A stretch of DNA of 64,000 bases from Epiperipatus broadwayi (GCA_028023455.1 JAQFVV010000142.1:665501-729500); one strand, 5' to 3'. Shown: positions 21,478 to 34,142, counted from the stretch's first letter. The notes: generated by a model from the sequence alone, not told the origin. A program made the numbers and translations.

Positions 21478-23575
21478 CAACCATCACATGTGATCACCGA
21501 TTAGTAAGATATAAGATACATGTTAATGCAAAACTAGAGAGACAAAAATTATTAAGGAAAACAATATTTACAGTTGATATTCCTAATCTTCAGAAACATT
21601 CTAATGAATTTAAATTAAGACTTACAAATTGGTTTCAAGTATTAGTAGATTTTTGAACATGATTCAGATTTGAATGACATTAATAGGAAAATAAGCGATA
21701 CACTTTTAAAAACTGCAACAAAGATAGCTGGTAGAAAAAAGCAGCAATTGACCAGTAAAATTTCTACTTAGACTAAATAATTTATGAAGAAAAGAAGGAA
21801 TATCAGGATATACAACAATGATGCATTAAAAAGATTGAATATTTCGAATTTTGTAAAATGATGTGGAAAAGAGTTGAAAATGATATAAGAAAGTATAATT
21901 GTGAACTAGAAATGAAAGCTGTAGAAGAGAATAAAAGTCTAAAGAGTGTAAAACAACATTTTGGTATTGTTAGGAAATTTATATCTGCAATAAGAAAAAA
22001 AGATGGCATTATTACTAAAAAGAGAGATGACATCATAAAATGTGTAGAAGACTTCTATCATGAATTATATAGTAATAAAGAACAAGTGCCTCCTATACAT
22101 ATTATATCTTCCGAATTGCCCAGAATTTTGAATGAGGAAGTGAGACATACAATTAAATTTATGAAGAAAGGGAAGGCTCCAGGTAATGATGGAATTGTAA
22201 TCGATATATTAAAAGAAGCAGGTGAAGAAATAGAAACAATTTTAGCAAAGTTATATACCAAATGTCTAGATGATAAAGATGTACCAGATGATTGGAAGAA
22301 TGCAGTATTAATATTAATATTTAAAAAAGGTGATAAAGAAGATATTAAAAATTACAGACTTATCAGTCTTTTATCAGTTTATACAAAATTTTTACTAAGA
22401 TAATTACAACTCGTCTACAGAAAACACTGGATTTCCACCAACCAAGAGAACAAGCTGGATTTAAAAATGGTTTTAGTATAGTAGATCATATCCGGGTATT
22501 GAGAGAAATTATAGAAAGGACAAATGAATATGAGTTTCTGTTATGCTTAGGATTTGTAGACTATGAAAAGGCATTTGATTCTATAAACATTTCTTCAGTG
22601 ATTAAAGCATTGGATCATCAAGGTGTAGATCCAGGATAATGTCATATTTTGAAGAATATTTATAAAAATGCAACAGCAACAATTAGATTACATAATTATA
22701 GTAGGAAAATAGACATTGAAAAAGATGTAAGACAGGGTGACTCCACATCTCCTAAACTTTTTACAGCAGTGCTGCAAAAAGTATTTTGTGGATTAAAATG
22801 GGAAGCTAAAGGAATGAAAGTAAATGGAGATTATTTAAGTCATTTAGATTTTGAAAATGATGTAGTTGTTTTTGCAAATAATGCTTTAGAGCTACAGGAA
22901 ATGTTGCAGGAGTTATCAGATGAAAGTAGGACTAAAGATAAATGTTAAAAAGACTAAAGTAATGTGTAATAAATTTTCTCAAAATATGAAAATAAAGATT
23001 GATTATGATGAGTTGGAAGAAGTTAACAGTTACAAATACCTTGGTCAGATTATTAATACAGATGGAAATATAATGGATGAAATTAATCATAGAATTAAAC
23101 TTGGTTGGAGTGCTTTTAGTAAAAATAACTTGATACTAAAAGGAAATATGCCTATGTGTTTGAAAAGGAAGGTTTTTAATAAATGTGTTTTACCAGTTTT
23201 TACTTATGGATCTGAGACTTGGACACTTAATAGAAAAGCAATACAGAGACTTCAGACCACTCAAAAAAGTATGGAGAGATGCATGTTGGGAGTAACCAGA
23301 AGGGATTGAAAATGCAATGTATGGGTAAGAGAACAAACAGGTGTTACTGACCTCATTGAAAAAATTAAAAGACTGAAGTGGAGTTGGGCTGGACATATTG
23401 TTAGAAGAGGTAATAACAGATGGACAATTAAAATTTTAAACTGGATTCCAAGAGATTGTAAAAGACCCAGAAAGAGACCACATGATGATGATGATGATGA
23501 TTGCAAACATGCACTGTTGGCAGTTGAATTTGAAGATTTTTCTGAAATGAATATAAAGGAAATAAAATAAAAGTA
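21478..23575 (+). pseudogene. RTE-type LINE, best copy (copy 2)
   Basis: 5'-truncated element beginning in the last motif of the apurinic endonuclease domain (CDHRLVRYKI, from SDHR). The reverse transcriptase follows: GKAPGNDGI and [22 protein letters not shown] at 22140-22400, FVDYEKAFDS near 22555, VRQGDSTSPKLF at 22727, then LDFENDVVVFA. Here the catalytic FADD motif reads FEND, so a metal-binding aspartate is missing. The thumb and C-terminus (YGSETWTLNRKAIQRLQTTQKS, RDCKRPRKRP) end near 23570. Frame changes occur near 21655, 22400, 22640, 22945 and at a TGA near 23307. A GAT run at 23485-23502 sits in the C-terminal tail. The order of motifs is that of RTE elements. Confidence 0.9.
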
Positions 23576-24989
23576 TGTCTGCTATAAATACAAAGTAATG
23601 TATAGAATAAATATTTTATTGGATTAAAATTAGAAAAAAAATTTTCCTTGAGGCAATACACATTGCTTTTTTCTTTTCATTCATTTAGAAAAGAGCAAGT
23701 TAAATAATAAAAGTGCATACTGAATGTAATATTGACAGAAGTTATAAAAGGAAAAGATTGGAAATTAAATAAGGCCATGGCAACTATAAAGATAAAAAAA
23801 ATAGAATTTTGAGAACAAAAATATAAAAAAAGATAAAAGTTTGGAAGAAGGAATATCGCTGGTATTCAATGTACACATGCATAATGAGTTTTCAGTGGGA
23901 TATAAAAGGGATGGACATAGATAAAAAGTGTCTTTTGTTCTTTGGATTTTTGACAAGATGTTCAACTACCTGGTGATAGCTGCTGACGTTAAGATGGGTG
24001 GCTAGGATGCCTGTACATTACCGATCATTCCATTCCCTCAAACCTACTTAAGATTATTTAGACGAGTGAAGTCACTACTCACTGAAAATAGAAACCTCGC
24101 ATCAAAACTGGAACCTAATGAACCTACCATGAAAAAAATCTGAGGATGTTATGTATTAGCAAGGAATGATTTCACAAAACAATCTTACTACCGGTAAGAA
24201 ATCAAATTTTTGAACTTATATGCTTATTGAAATAACTTTATAGAGTATTCACATCTTACACAAATCCGGAGAAAAGAAAACATATTTTAATGGATCATAA
24301 AGAACTATTTATAAGGTTAATGACTCCAATAAATAATTTTGCTATGATGACATAAATTTTCTTTTATTTCACTTTTATTCAATATGCTCATTAAAAAAAA
24401 GTAATAATAAAAAAAGATTTACAATGTGTCATTTACTTAAGCCTCATAATTATCTTCTTTCAGAAATCTTCTGGGTAAATTCAACTGTTGATGCCAACAC
24501 AATATTATTATATTTTTAGATTTATTATTTGTGAAGTCACGATATAGTTATATAATATTTTTGCGTTATTTCGTGTAAATATTACAGGGGTATGTTAATA
24601 TCTGAGTTATTAGTTCATTCTCATTATAGAGAGGGTTTTGGTGTAGTGTGAGAAAGGGGAGAGACTTGCCTTCATTGTCAATTTAATAAGGATATCTAAA
24701 ATATAATCCTGGCACCTAATAAAAAAGAAAATTTAAACTATTAAAGGCAACAATATATGGAAAATTAGCTAGTTAAAATTAGGACCGTATTACCTGGAAA
24801 ATATACTACGCTTATGCTAAAATTAAAAATGGTTAACTACCATAACTTATATTAGATGTGGGCATGGGAGGTAATGGGTATATGTTTAACAGATATATAT
24901 ATATAAACTAATTTTATAGCCATTCATGTCTAATAAATAACGTTAGACATATATAAAACGATACAATATATACATACACACTCTGAATT
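23576..24989. other. No recognised gene
   Basis: AT-rich apart from 23950-24130, a short GC-richer block without open frame or splice context that I can assign. Confidence 0.45.
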
Positions 24990-25347
24990 AAAGTCCAATT
25001 GTTTCTACATCAATTTCCAAACAAAGAAAAGTTATTATAGTCAATCTTATTTATTTATCTTTTCAACATGGGTATGATCAGGTGGGTCAGCAATAAGAGA
25101 TGGCATGGAGAGTTGAGGATTATGAGAAAGTCTGAGTTCGAATCCCTTATATTACATTATATGTGTGCAGGTGTGTGTAAGACTGTACAGGGTATTAATT
25201 TATATACTCAATCTGTTAATGTTGTTTGAATTTTGTTTGACTTAGCAGTTGTAAAGTCCAATTATTTCTACATCAATTTCCAAACAAAGAAAAGTAATTA
25301 TACTCAATCTATTAATTTTGTTTGAATTTTGTTTGACTTAGCAGTTA
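24990..25347 (+). repeat. 107 bp tandem duplication split by a SINE
   Basis: The segment TAAAGTCCAATT…CTTAGCAGTT occurs twice: once at 24990-25047 plus 25203-25254, and once uninterrupted at 25251-25347. The second copy preserves the empty site of the SINE that entered the first. It gives an internal reference for the SINE boundaries. Confidence 0.9.
25048..25202 (+). repeat. tRNA-like SINE, monomer without hammerhead
   Basis: Insert of 155 bp flanked by TATAGTCAATCT (25036-25047) and TATACTCAATCT (25203-25214), a 12 bp target duplication with one mismatch. It has an A-box-like TGATCAGGTGGG at 25075-25086 and a perfect B-box core GAGTTCGAATCCC at 25134-25146, so pol III transcription is plausible. 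It is homologous to the units at 52.5-53.2 kb but begins just 3' of where their hammerhead ends and stops before the next one. Confidence 0.85.
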
Positions 25348-25715
25348 TTAATCACATGACTATTTACTTAATAAATTTCTTAATCAGTCTTAAATGTTTA
25401 CAAATATATGACAAAAATGAAAATTTATTTAGCTAGGTTTAAATTCACATAGTTTGACTTTTAATAAACTAGAGTCATTAGTAATTTGTTTTAATTGTTA
25501 AAGAATTATTAAGATAAATTTAATATTTTGTAAATATAAATATTAGAAAATCATACGGCTTAATTTTAATGCTTTCATTTGCTATGGACCACAATCTAGA
25601 TCAATATCCTTATTAGAGAAAATTTAAAATAAATTTTTGAGTTCCAATTAGCCTTATGATTATTGGAGAGTTATAATTATTTATTATTTCCTGTATAAAG
25701 ATAGCAATATTAACT

Positions 25716-25930
25716 CGTAAATCACAAGATTTTGTGAATATTGATTTGTATAAGAAATAGTTGACTTAAACAGTGGAGAGAACAAGAGCTTTATGCTCCA
25801 AAATCAAGATGCTTCAGATTGGCCTATATAAGTGGAAAGTTAGGTTAAAGATAAGACAGCTGCTCTTATCTTTATAACAGTCACTATTTTGTGTTATGGT
25901 TTGAGAGATCCCTCTATCAGCAAAATAAAG
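25716..25930 (+). repeat. Hairpin element, copy A
   Basis: About 200 bp homologous to 33490-33690. Shared landmarks: GTAAATCA(C/T)AAGATTT, AGCTT(T/C)ATGCTC, a TATA-like GGCCTATATAAG at 25821-25832, AAAGTTA, then the stem at 25847-25873, then GTGTTATGGTTTGAGAG. The stem (AAAGATAAGA paired with TCTTATCTTT) has a different sequence from that of copy B. It could be a small solo LTR. Confidence 0.75.
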
Positions 25931-26759
25931 ATATTGCAGGACTATTATAAATATTAAGGCACATTTGATACAGGTTATAGCCATCTTAAAAGTATTTACT
26001 TATGATTATTCTAAAAGACAGTGCAATTAGTCTACTTATATAACATCTATTTCTGATTAGCAGATGCACAGCTTGTTATACATTATGTTGACTGTTAAAA
26101 AGACTACTTAAATTCTCTTTTGTCCTATAAATGTTATTCTTTATGTTGCTGTTTAAAAAACTATTTAAATTTTTTTTTGTCCTATATATAATAATTATAC
26201 AGTGCTAACAATACATAATAAGTGGGATGACAACTTTCCTAGGTTCTAACTATAAAAATATAATATTTTTTAATATTAAAATAATTTATGTTACAAACAA
26301 AAATAAATGCACTTTTATCTGATGATACAAGGTTCAAATGGACATAGATTTTATATTCGCTATATTATAAATATCATTGCCAAATCTATATTCATATAAA
26401 ACCTGTAAAGTGGATTTAAAATGTGATGGCTGAAAAAGTTGTCTTTATGTTTGAACCATACTAGAGACTAAATAAAAATATAATAATTTTGGTTTCACAA
26501 GTATAGATTTCTCACCTGTTTAATAAAACTACAATGTCTATCCATCTTTTACTTAAGAATATTTAAGATAGTATTTTCAGTACTTATTTAATATGCATTC
26601 TCTGATATTTTGATTTCTAAAGGGAACCCCATACCCACTACTGATACAACTAAATGATAAAAAATAACCACAAGGGGTCACAATAAGTAGTGTTCCAATT
26701 ATTTTGACCAATTTCCAAAAATTCGCAATTTTCATCAATAATTGAAAAATAAATGTGTA
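25931..26759. other. AT-rich, nothing recognised
   Basis: No gene or named repeat seen. Confidence 0.45.
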
Positions 26760-27757
26760 AATTTTGTACAACTATGGTCAATCAAATCATGTGACCAAAA
26801 TGATCAAATTACAGGCAAATGTGTTATTAAAATTGCATAGGCTCAAACATAACCACATGTTGAAAAATTAAAAAGCAAACATGCAAATTGTAGAACTATG
26901 ATCAATCAAAAAAAAATCAAACTCATCTAGAAATCAAAATATCAAGGATATTAGAAATTAGAATATAACCAAAAAAATCCTGCCATCATAATCACATGAT
27001 GAAAAGTCAAATTTATGGCAATCAAATATGAAAAAATGACCACAAAATGTAAGTGCAATTACATGATGAAAACAAAAAGAATAGCAAAATTCAAAATTTC
27101 AGAAACAATTTTTAGCAAAAAGCAAATATATCAATAAACAGCAGAGCTAAAACACCCAACAGCATGATCCTGTGACCAAAACATCAAATTATTACAGCAA
27201 AAAATGAGCACAAAGTGTAATTACATAATCAAAACAAATAAAAGGCAAATATATCAATGAAAAAAAAAACAAATTCCCAATAAAAAACTATGCTTATGAT
27301 TGAAGAATAGAATTTGATCAAAAATATGTATTGTATGGTGATCATTTCAAATAGCTTAGGGAATATTTGAGCAAAAAAACCCAACAAATTAGTATTATCT
27401 ATAATCGAGTTCATTAATAAATAGATATTCTCATATATTAAAACATTACGAATACTTTAAACATAATTAGAATATTATCAAAAATGTCAAATTATTATGA
27501 CAATCAGATATGAAAAAATGGTCACAAAATGTTAGCATAATTACATGATGAAAATAAAAAAAAAAAAAAAAAAAGCAAAACTCAGAATTTCAGAAACAAC
27601 TTTTAGCAAATTCAATGGCACCTTCACTTAATATAGAGATCAAAATATTAAGACAATCAAATATGAAAAAGTAAACACAAAGTTTAATCATCAGATTAAA
27701 ACTAAATAACCACAAAAATATAAATTCAACATATATACATATATAACAAAAGTAATG
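26760..27757. repeat. Irregular, decayed tandem repeat field
   Basis: Recurrent phrases ATGACCACAAAATGTAAG / ATGGTCACAAAATGTTAG, ATTACATGATGAAAA and TTCAGAAACAA(T/C)TTTTAGCAAA appear four or five times with varying spacing. The array is old and eroded; unit length cannot be fixed by eye. Confidence 0.6.
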
Positions 27758-27991
27758 AATTACAGTGGTGATAATATATTTATAAAAACTATAATAAACT
27801 GCAGAAATACTTTCAGTAATTTTTTTTAACCTTCTTCAACTGAAACCTATTTAAATTAAAATATAACAGATGTTTACCTCTGCTATATTTAAATTTAAAT
27901 GGTTTTCAGTTGAAGAAGATTAAAAAATTAACTGAAAGTACTTTTGTAATTTGTTATAGTTTTTATAAATATATCACCACTATTATAATTT
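27758..27991. mobile_element. Fold-back element (MITE-like), 1
   Basis: Long imperfect palindrome: left arm ACAGTGGTGATAATATATTT through CTTCTTCAACTGAAA, right arm TTTCAGTTGAAGAAG through AAATATATCACCACT. The arms are roughly 90 bp and the loop is short. No coding capacity. No clear target duplication. Confidence 0.75.
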
Positions 27992-28086
27992 ATTATTCAT
28001 AATGGACATTTTATTATATAAATTATATTTAATATTTTCATAGTTATATCATGTAAATAAAGACATTTTTGGGTTAAACTTGTATT

Positions 28087-28193
28087 TTTGTCTTGCATTG
28101 GTGGTCGAGAGGTCAGCGTGACTGCCTTGCACTTGTAGGCAGTTGCCTGGGTTGCAGGTTCGCGCCCTGGCTGATGCTATGACACTTAAAAAA
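28087..28193 (+). repeat. tRNA-derived SINE, family 1, young copy
   Basis: A box GTGGTCGAGAGG at 28101-28112, B box GGTTCGCGCCC at 28157-28167, 3' end GATGCTATGACAC and an A-run. It is flanked by an 11 bp direct repeat AAACTTGTATT (28076-28086 and 28194-28204). The GC-rich tRNA-like head and the A tail are the hallmarks of a pol III SINE. Confidence 0.9.
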
Positions 28194-28204
28194 AAACTTG
28201 TATT

Positions 28205-28873
28205 ATTTTGTTTAAATACCAGTAGTTTTGATGGGATATCATTCATCATTGTTTAAGATAAATGTCTTAATGAAAAACTGTTAGGACATAATTAATAACA
28301 AAATTGAGCATAAAGTAAAAAAGAATCATTTACATATATATATATTTGATGATTGATTATTCAGAATAAGTGGATTAATAAAATTTTTATTTCCTTCAAT
28401 TTTACAATTAATTGATTTCAAGTCGATTTTAGATTAAAGATATAAAATAGGTGGCTCCATAAGGCCAAAATATGTTGTGTTTCATCATATCTATTTAAAG
28501 CACTGAGTCTTTTTAATATTTTCAAATCATACTTTTCCAAATTAACAGGTATTTTAGTATTAAGGTGTGATGTCTAAAACATGCAAAGTAAAAGCTGATT
28601 TGCGGTTGAAGACATTTTAATGCTTCTCAATTTTTATATTAATTCATCTATGCCATGCATAATAAAAATGATTGTATCGTGGAAACATCAGAAATCATCA
28701 CCAATTGTGTCTGTAGTCAAAGATATATTGTAAAATAAAAATTATATATAACTAAGAGATATTAATAGTTAAAAGTAAATTTTAGGAGCAAAAACCAGCT
28801 ATTATGAAGTTTTTATTTAATGATGTATTGTGTTGAATTTAGCTATTAATAGATTCTGAGAAATATGCTAAAG
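28205..28873. other. AT-rich, nothing recognised
   Basis: A short (TA)n occurs near 28336-28346. No gene seen. Confidence 0.45.
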
Positions 28874-29262
28874 TATAAAACACTACTGCTACTGTGGCTG
28901 CAACTATGAGTGCTAAAATAACTATTATTATGCCTATTATAATGACTACTACTATGAATACTACTACCACTACAACTACTACTGCTGTTGCTGCTACTAT
29001 TACTATAGATATAATAAACACCTCCATACTTTCCCATTCTTTTTAAATTCATATAAATAAAGATATAATAAAAACAAATGATCCCCAAGATGCATTTTGT
29101 GCTGAACCAGCACTCATCAGTTGGCCCAGGTCACTATCCCTTATATATATCTTTATTATATGCAACATAACAATCTACTATTACTACTATGATAACTATT
29201 ACAATGACTACTACTATGATTACTATGACTACTACTACTACTAATAATAATAATAATAACAA
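28874..29262. repeat. Degenerate ACT/CTG trinucleotide field with embedded repeat
   Basis: Trinucleotide runs (ACT, TGC, TAA) at 28880-29010 and 29170-29260 produce hydrophobic minus-strand open frames that are artefacts. The decayed hammerhead repeat at 29079-29142 lies between them. Confidence 0.85.
29079..29142 (-). repeat. Hammerhead-bearing repeat, sister subfamily
   Basis: On the minus strand TAGTGACCTGGGCCAA precedes an intact CTGATGA (29114-29120), a 6 bp stem GTGCTG/CAGCAC with a GTT loop, and then AAAA where GAAA is needed; a CpG transition at that spot explains the loss. AUC directly precedes TTGG, which pairs with the CCAA before CTGATGA. Confidence 0.75.
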
Positions 29263-29398
29263 CAAGAACAGTAAAAGTGTTAATTAAATTCCATTATCAC
29301 AGGGTTCAAGAAACTATGTAGTCAATTCAATAAAATAATATCAGAATTAGGAAGCATAAAAATAGCTTCAATCTAAAGTTAAATACATCATTAATTCA

Positions 29399-29749
29399 AA
29401 TTTTTTAGAACTTAGTCATACATCTGATTTTGATAATGCTAAAATATTAGCTAATTTGGAAAAGTATGATTTGAGAACCAGGAGAGAGTTTAATAAAATA
29501 GTAAAAAGAATGGGTGATTTAAATAAATCTGATGATGCACAATTTATTGTATTCTTGTAGAAGACTATTTTATCTCTTTCTTATAAAATCAACGTGAAAT
29601 CAATTAATTATAAAACTGAAGAAAATAAAAATGTTAATGCATCTATTCTGAATAATCAACTATCAAATAAATATAAAATGTTTGTTTTTTTACTTCACAC
29701 TCAATCTTATTATTGGATAAGATCTAATAGTTATTTATTAAGACGTTAA
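29399..29749 (+). pseudogene. Decayed coding remnant of unknown family
   Basis: A 117-codon frame with only one internal stop (TAG near 29558), notable in such AT-rich DNA. It reads with balanced residues such as SHTSDFDNAKILANLEKYDL and FNKIVKRMGDLNKSDD. I recognise no domain. It may be a piece of a transposon protein. Confidence 0.35.
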
Positions 29750-31818
29750 TCTTGAAAATGATGAAATATCAAGAATTTAAACAAAATAATACATAGTTTA
29801 ACTCCAAAAAGACTTAATTATATTGTACTGTTAATTTGGTACAAGGTGTATTTAGAATTCGGTGAAAAGTGAGGGGGGGGGGTTTCTGGAAGAAGAATAT
29901 ATATATATATTAGTAAAAAACTTATTATCCTGAATAAACTCTATAAAATAAAGTGAATGGACTTAAATTAAGATCACTTGAGAATCATCTAAATAATTTT
30001 ACAAAAATCACATAAATGCCCATGCACATATACTATAGTTTTGGGATCCCAAGAATTCTAATTGCTGACAACTAAAACAAATACATATATATAAAACTTT
30101 CTATATTTTAGTATTAAAATTTTATTGGAATAACTTAAAATAATGACTAATAAACTTATTGATTAGGAATAAAATTAAAAAAAAAAAGAAATTGGACGTT
30201 TGATAAGTACTTTATAAGACAAATGTATTATTCAGGTTTTGACTATTTATAAATTAAATGTGTTTCCTGCATAGCTGTGCACACACATGTGAGCCTTCTA
30301 ATATATAAATAATATTTAAGTCATTAATAATAAATTCATTCAATCTATAGTCCAACATTATTTATTATATTTAACAAAATATAAATAATTAAATATTAAA
30401 AGTATATGTAATAAGTATACACATACATGCATTTTTACATTACAAACAAGCTGTTATTATTAATTTTTTTCTGAACAATCTTAAAATTATAAACAACAGT
30501 TTTTAGAACAAAGAAACCTTATTTTTTCTTTGAAAGTCAATTCAAATTCATTTTTCTTAAACTTTTCAACTCTGTTCAACTTGAATAATTTCTAAACTTT
30601 ACTAAAAGCAAACAGAGGTCTAATATGCACATATGGACATTGGAACATCACAAAGAAGAAGTTTTGAAACTCTTTCAGGAGTTCAACTTCAACCAACACA
30701 AAAACTGATAGCAATTTCCCTTTTGAAATTGATTTTTTGCACACTATACATTATCTTAAATAACTATCAATTAATCTTAAATCACAATTTATAAAAATGT
30801 AAAGTAATTAAAAAACTGAAAGATTAACAATAAGTATTTTTCTTTTTAAGTAATAGCCACAAGATAATAAGTAAATTACCATTGTTCTGTTTTTAATTAA
30901 CAGTCATCAAAACTAAAATATTTTTTTAAAAACCTCTTAAACTTTTAAATAAAACATATTGCAAAGTTAATACTATAATTAATGTGAATTACAAATAGAT
31001 CCTGATTTTAAATCAAAATAGTTATTTTTATTACACTAAAATAGATATTTGTTAAAGACAGAATTAAAATAAAATATTTGCATTAAATAGATATTTTTTT
31101 GTATTCCACTTTAAATAATTTACAGTATTTTAGAAATATCAAATGTTATTACCTCATCAATATTTTACTTTTTCCAGAGTTGATTTTTAAATGCTTTTAT
31201 TGTAATTAAAAAATCAGTTTGTTTGTTAGTTTATTTAAGTTTTGAACATTTTTAAGTTAGAATAAAATTTTAAAATTGAGATTTCATATATTTAAATTCA
31301 ATAAAACTTCCTGAAATCTGGTAAATAAGTAATTAATGCAAACTTAATCTATATAATTCACTCATGTTTTTAGTAAATCACTAGTTTCTTAGATATCGAA
31401 CAGGTGGAAAATATTAAAAGTATTTAATAATTTCACATATTAGAATTAACAATTATTTATAGAACTTTGATTTATTTTAAATAATACTCATGAGAGGGCA
31501 GTAAAGATTTCTTCTTTCAATTTAACAATATTTGAATTTAGTTACTTTCAGAAATAATGAACAGTTTTAACCATACAAGGGTTTTACATATTTTGTTGCA
31601 TACTTTGTTTTAATTTAATGATTTTATTAAAACTAGAATTAAAATTTAAAATAAACATCTATTATATTTAATAAAAATGTAATTTACAAGCAGAATGGGC
31701 AGATGAAATTTCAAAATGATCTATTATATTCTACCTTTTCATATAGATCATTTTCAATAACAAATAAAGCTAAATGGTTAAGCCTTGTTTGTGGTAGTTA
31801 TTCTTAAGTATATTTTAA
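29750..31818. other. AT-rich, nothing recognised
   Basis: Contains a run of ten G at 29872-29881 and short (TA)n runs; no gene evidence. Confidence 0.5.
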
Positions 31819-32530
31819 TTAATTTAGTTTTGAAAATGAACACTCACTGCTTGTTACAGTTACTGATATCATTAATAAAATTCTTAAGTCTATACAATTT
31901 GGAAAAGATAAATTAATGATATCTAAATGGTTTTCAATTTTTGATCTATCTATTTGAAAAATGTCTTTGTACATTAGTATCTCATCAAAAGATTCTATTG
32001 CATTTATGTTTGTATTGTTACTATCTGTCAAAATAATCTATAAGTCATCATAAAGTTTTTGCAAATCTTCATTACTAATTTTAAATATGAAAAATGAAAA
32101 TAATCAACATGTATTTTGAATTGTTCAAAATGTTTATTTAAAGAACTACACACAGAATCTAACAGAGTATAAAATGCATTGACTTTAAACTTATCTTATG
32201 GTGTTTGTGTTGTTTACCTAGGTGTTCATACTGAAATTGATATTTTTTTTTATTGTTGTTGAACTTTTAATAAAGATTTAAACTCTGTTTCTCCATCCAC
32301 ATCTTCAATTAATTGTTTTGTAGTTTCAAGAACTTTTTTATAATTCAAATTTGATAAATATTCAGAAATGTTATGTTTTTAAATCTCCATCAGATTTTAT
32401 AACTATTGATATATTCATATTTTTGTTCTGAAGAGTTTTACTAACTGGACTAATTCTATTAAGTAACTCCTACCAAATTATTAAATAGCAGATGAAGAAA
32501 TACTTTTTGATTTTAAGTTATAAAACTATT
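31819..32530 (-). pseudogene. hAT-family transposase remnant
   Basis: The minus-strand frame at 32031-31819 contains DLRILLMISVTVTSSECSFSKLN, the hallmark of the hAT C-terminal dimerisation domain (usually LRILLTIPVT.AS.ERSFSKLK). Upstream, in shifting frames up to about 32530, are fragments such as NRISPVSKTLQNKNMNISIV and DKFKVNAFYTLLDSV. These match the order seen in TTF/zinc-finger-MYM-type hAT proteins. Multiple stops and frame changes make it non-functional. No terminal inverted repeats were found. Confidence 0.8.
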
Positions 32531-33489
32531 GCTTCATTTTTAATTTCTATCAATATTTAAAATTTCCCAAAAAAAGCATGATAAATCTCTCATAATTGAT
32601 AACATAAAGGGTGAATAGCTTTAATTTACACTTACTGTTTAGATACCTTAAAGCCTTTATTATATTTTAATTATAAAAAATAATTAATATGAATTAACAA
32701 TCTTTCATCAAATAAATTATACATATACTAAAATTAAAATAATACTTATATATAATTTATATTATATTATCTAAATAACCTCTTTATTACTTGAGCTTTT
32801 CTCTTGTGAGAACTTAATTTCAACAAAGCAACTGTATGTAATAATAAATAAAAACAAATATCCTTTATAATCTAAAGTTCACTTAAAGTGTTTATAAAGA
32901 GATCCAATTATTTTTATCATGGATAAATTTTTTAGAATTTTTTTTTTTTTTAAATGATTAAAACCTTTAGAAATTTAATTAAAAAATTGCAGAGATTGGA
33001 GAACAATAAATGATGATGAAATTTTATTTTTTGAATCAATCCATTAATGTGATAAACTAAGAAAATGACAATAAGTTGTTTTTCATTTCTATAGGTATAG
33101 TGTAGATAATTAGCAATTTCATAAGAAGTGAAATTCACAAATTTTAGCAGTTCTAAAAAATTGTTTATAAAATTTTAGCATTTCTAAAAAATTGTTTACA
33201 AAATCTGATTTAAAACAAATATTCAGTGGCAGGTGGTAACAATTTTTTAAATAATGGGGCAAAATAGCTTAAAATATTCCATTTCAATAACATCTTTAAA
33301 TTTTATTTTATTCATGCATTTTATTATGATGAAGATTTTTCAGATGTTTTGCTTATTCACTAGAACAGTTGAGACATATGTACATAACATTTTAAAACAT
33401 ATTTAATTTCAAACTGCTTGCGCTTTATAAATAATATTATTTACATATGTTACTGTAAATTTATAACATTTGAAAAAAACTACTGTGTA
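32531..33489. other. AT-rich, nothing recognised
   Basis: A short 31 bp tandem duplication (AATTTTAGCA…AAATTGTTTA) lies at 33140-33200. No gene evidence. Confidence 0.5.
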
Positions 33490-33690
33490 GTAAATCATAA
33501 GATTTCATGCTGTATGTTTATAAATAAGACTTCAGTGAGTTAAATGTGAAGATATTTAAAGCTTCATGCTCTCAAGTCAAAATGCTTTAGACTGGCTTAT
33601 ATATATAGAAAGTTAAGTAAAGAAAAGGTGGAACCACCTTTTCTTGTAAAAATCTCTGTCTTGTGTTGTGATTTGAGAGCCCCTCAGATA
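33490..33690 (+). repeat. Hairpin element, copy B
   Basis: Homologue of 25716-25930. At the same place its stem is AAGAAAAGGTGG (33620-33631) paired perfectly with CCACCTTTTCTT (33634-33645), 12 bp with a two-base loop. It then ends GTGTTGTGATTTGAGAG. Confidence 0.75.
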
Positions 33691-34142
33691 GCTACCATCA
33701 CATCTGATTGGATGTCATATAAGCATTCAAAAAGTGCATGCAAGAGGTTTCAGCCTTTCAATTTAATTTCAAATATATTTTAATAAAATTAAATATACAA
33801 ATTACAATGTTAGAACCAATATTTATATTACAGATATTAAAATATAAGTGATTTTTATTTTACTTACCATTCTCACAATAACTGAAATTTTATTTCAAAT
33901 TTAAAATAACATTATCTAAATATTTTAAAATAGTATTCCTTTATATTTAAATATGAATACACATACACATTTAATTGTTGAATTAAAAGCATACATCACT
34001 ATTATAAGAAGTTTTACTAATATGTGTACATTAACATAAATATTGTTTTACTGGTCTTATTTGAACTAATATATCTCTATTATATATGTATATATCACAT
34101 CACTAAATATTTTTGATATAGATTAAAATGTTATACTCCTTA
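33691..34142. other. AT-rich, nothing recognised
   Basis: No feature seen. Confidence 0.45.

Noticed and set aside
21858-22403. Functional reverse transcriptase gene
   Set aside because: Frame changes on both sides and loss of the FADD aspartate downstream mark it as a dead RTE copy.
28166-28182. Hammerhead core CTGATGC in SINE family 1
   Set aside because: Lacks the A at the last core position and has no GAAA or paired stem nearby.
28839-29088. Minus-strand hydrophobic frame resembling a membrane protein
   Set aside because: Produced by ACT/CTG trinucleotide repeats; poly-Val/Ile without a real domain.
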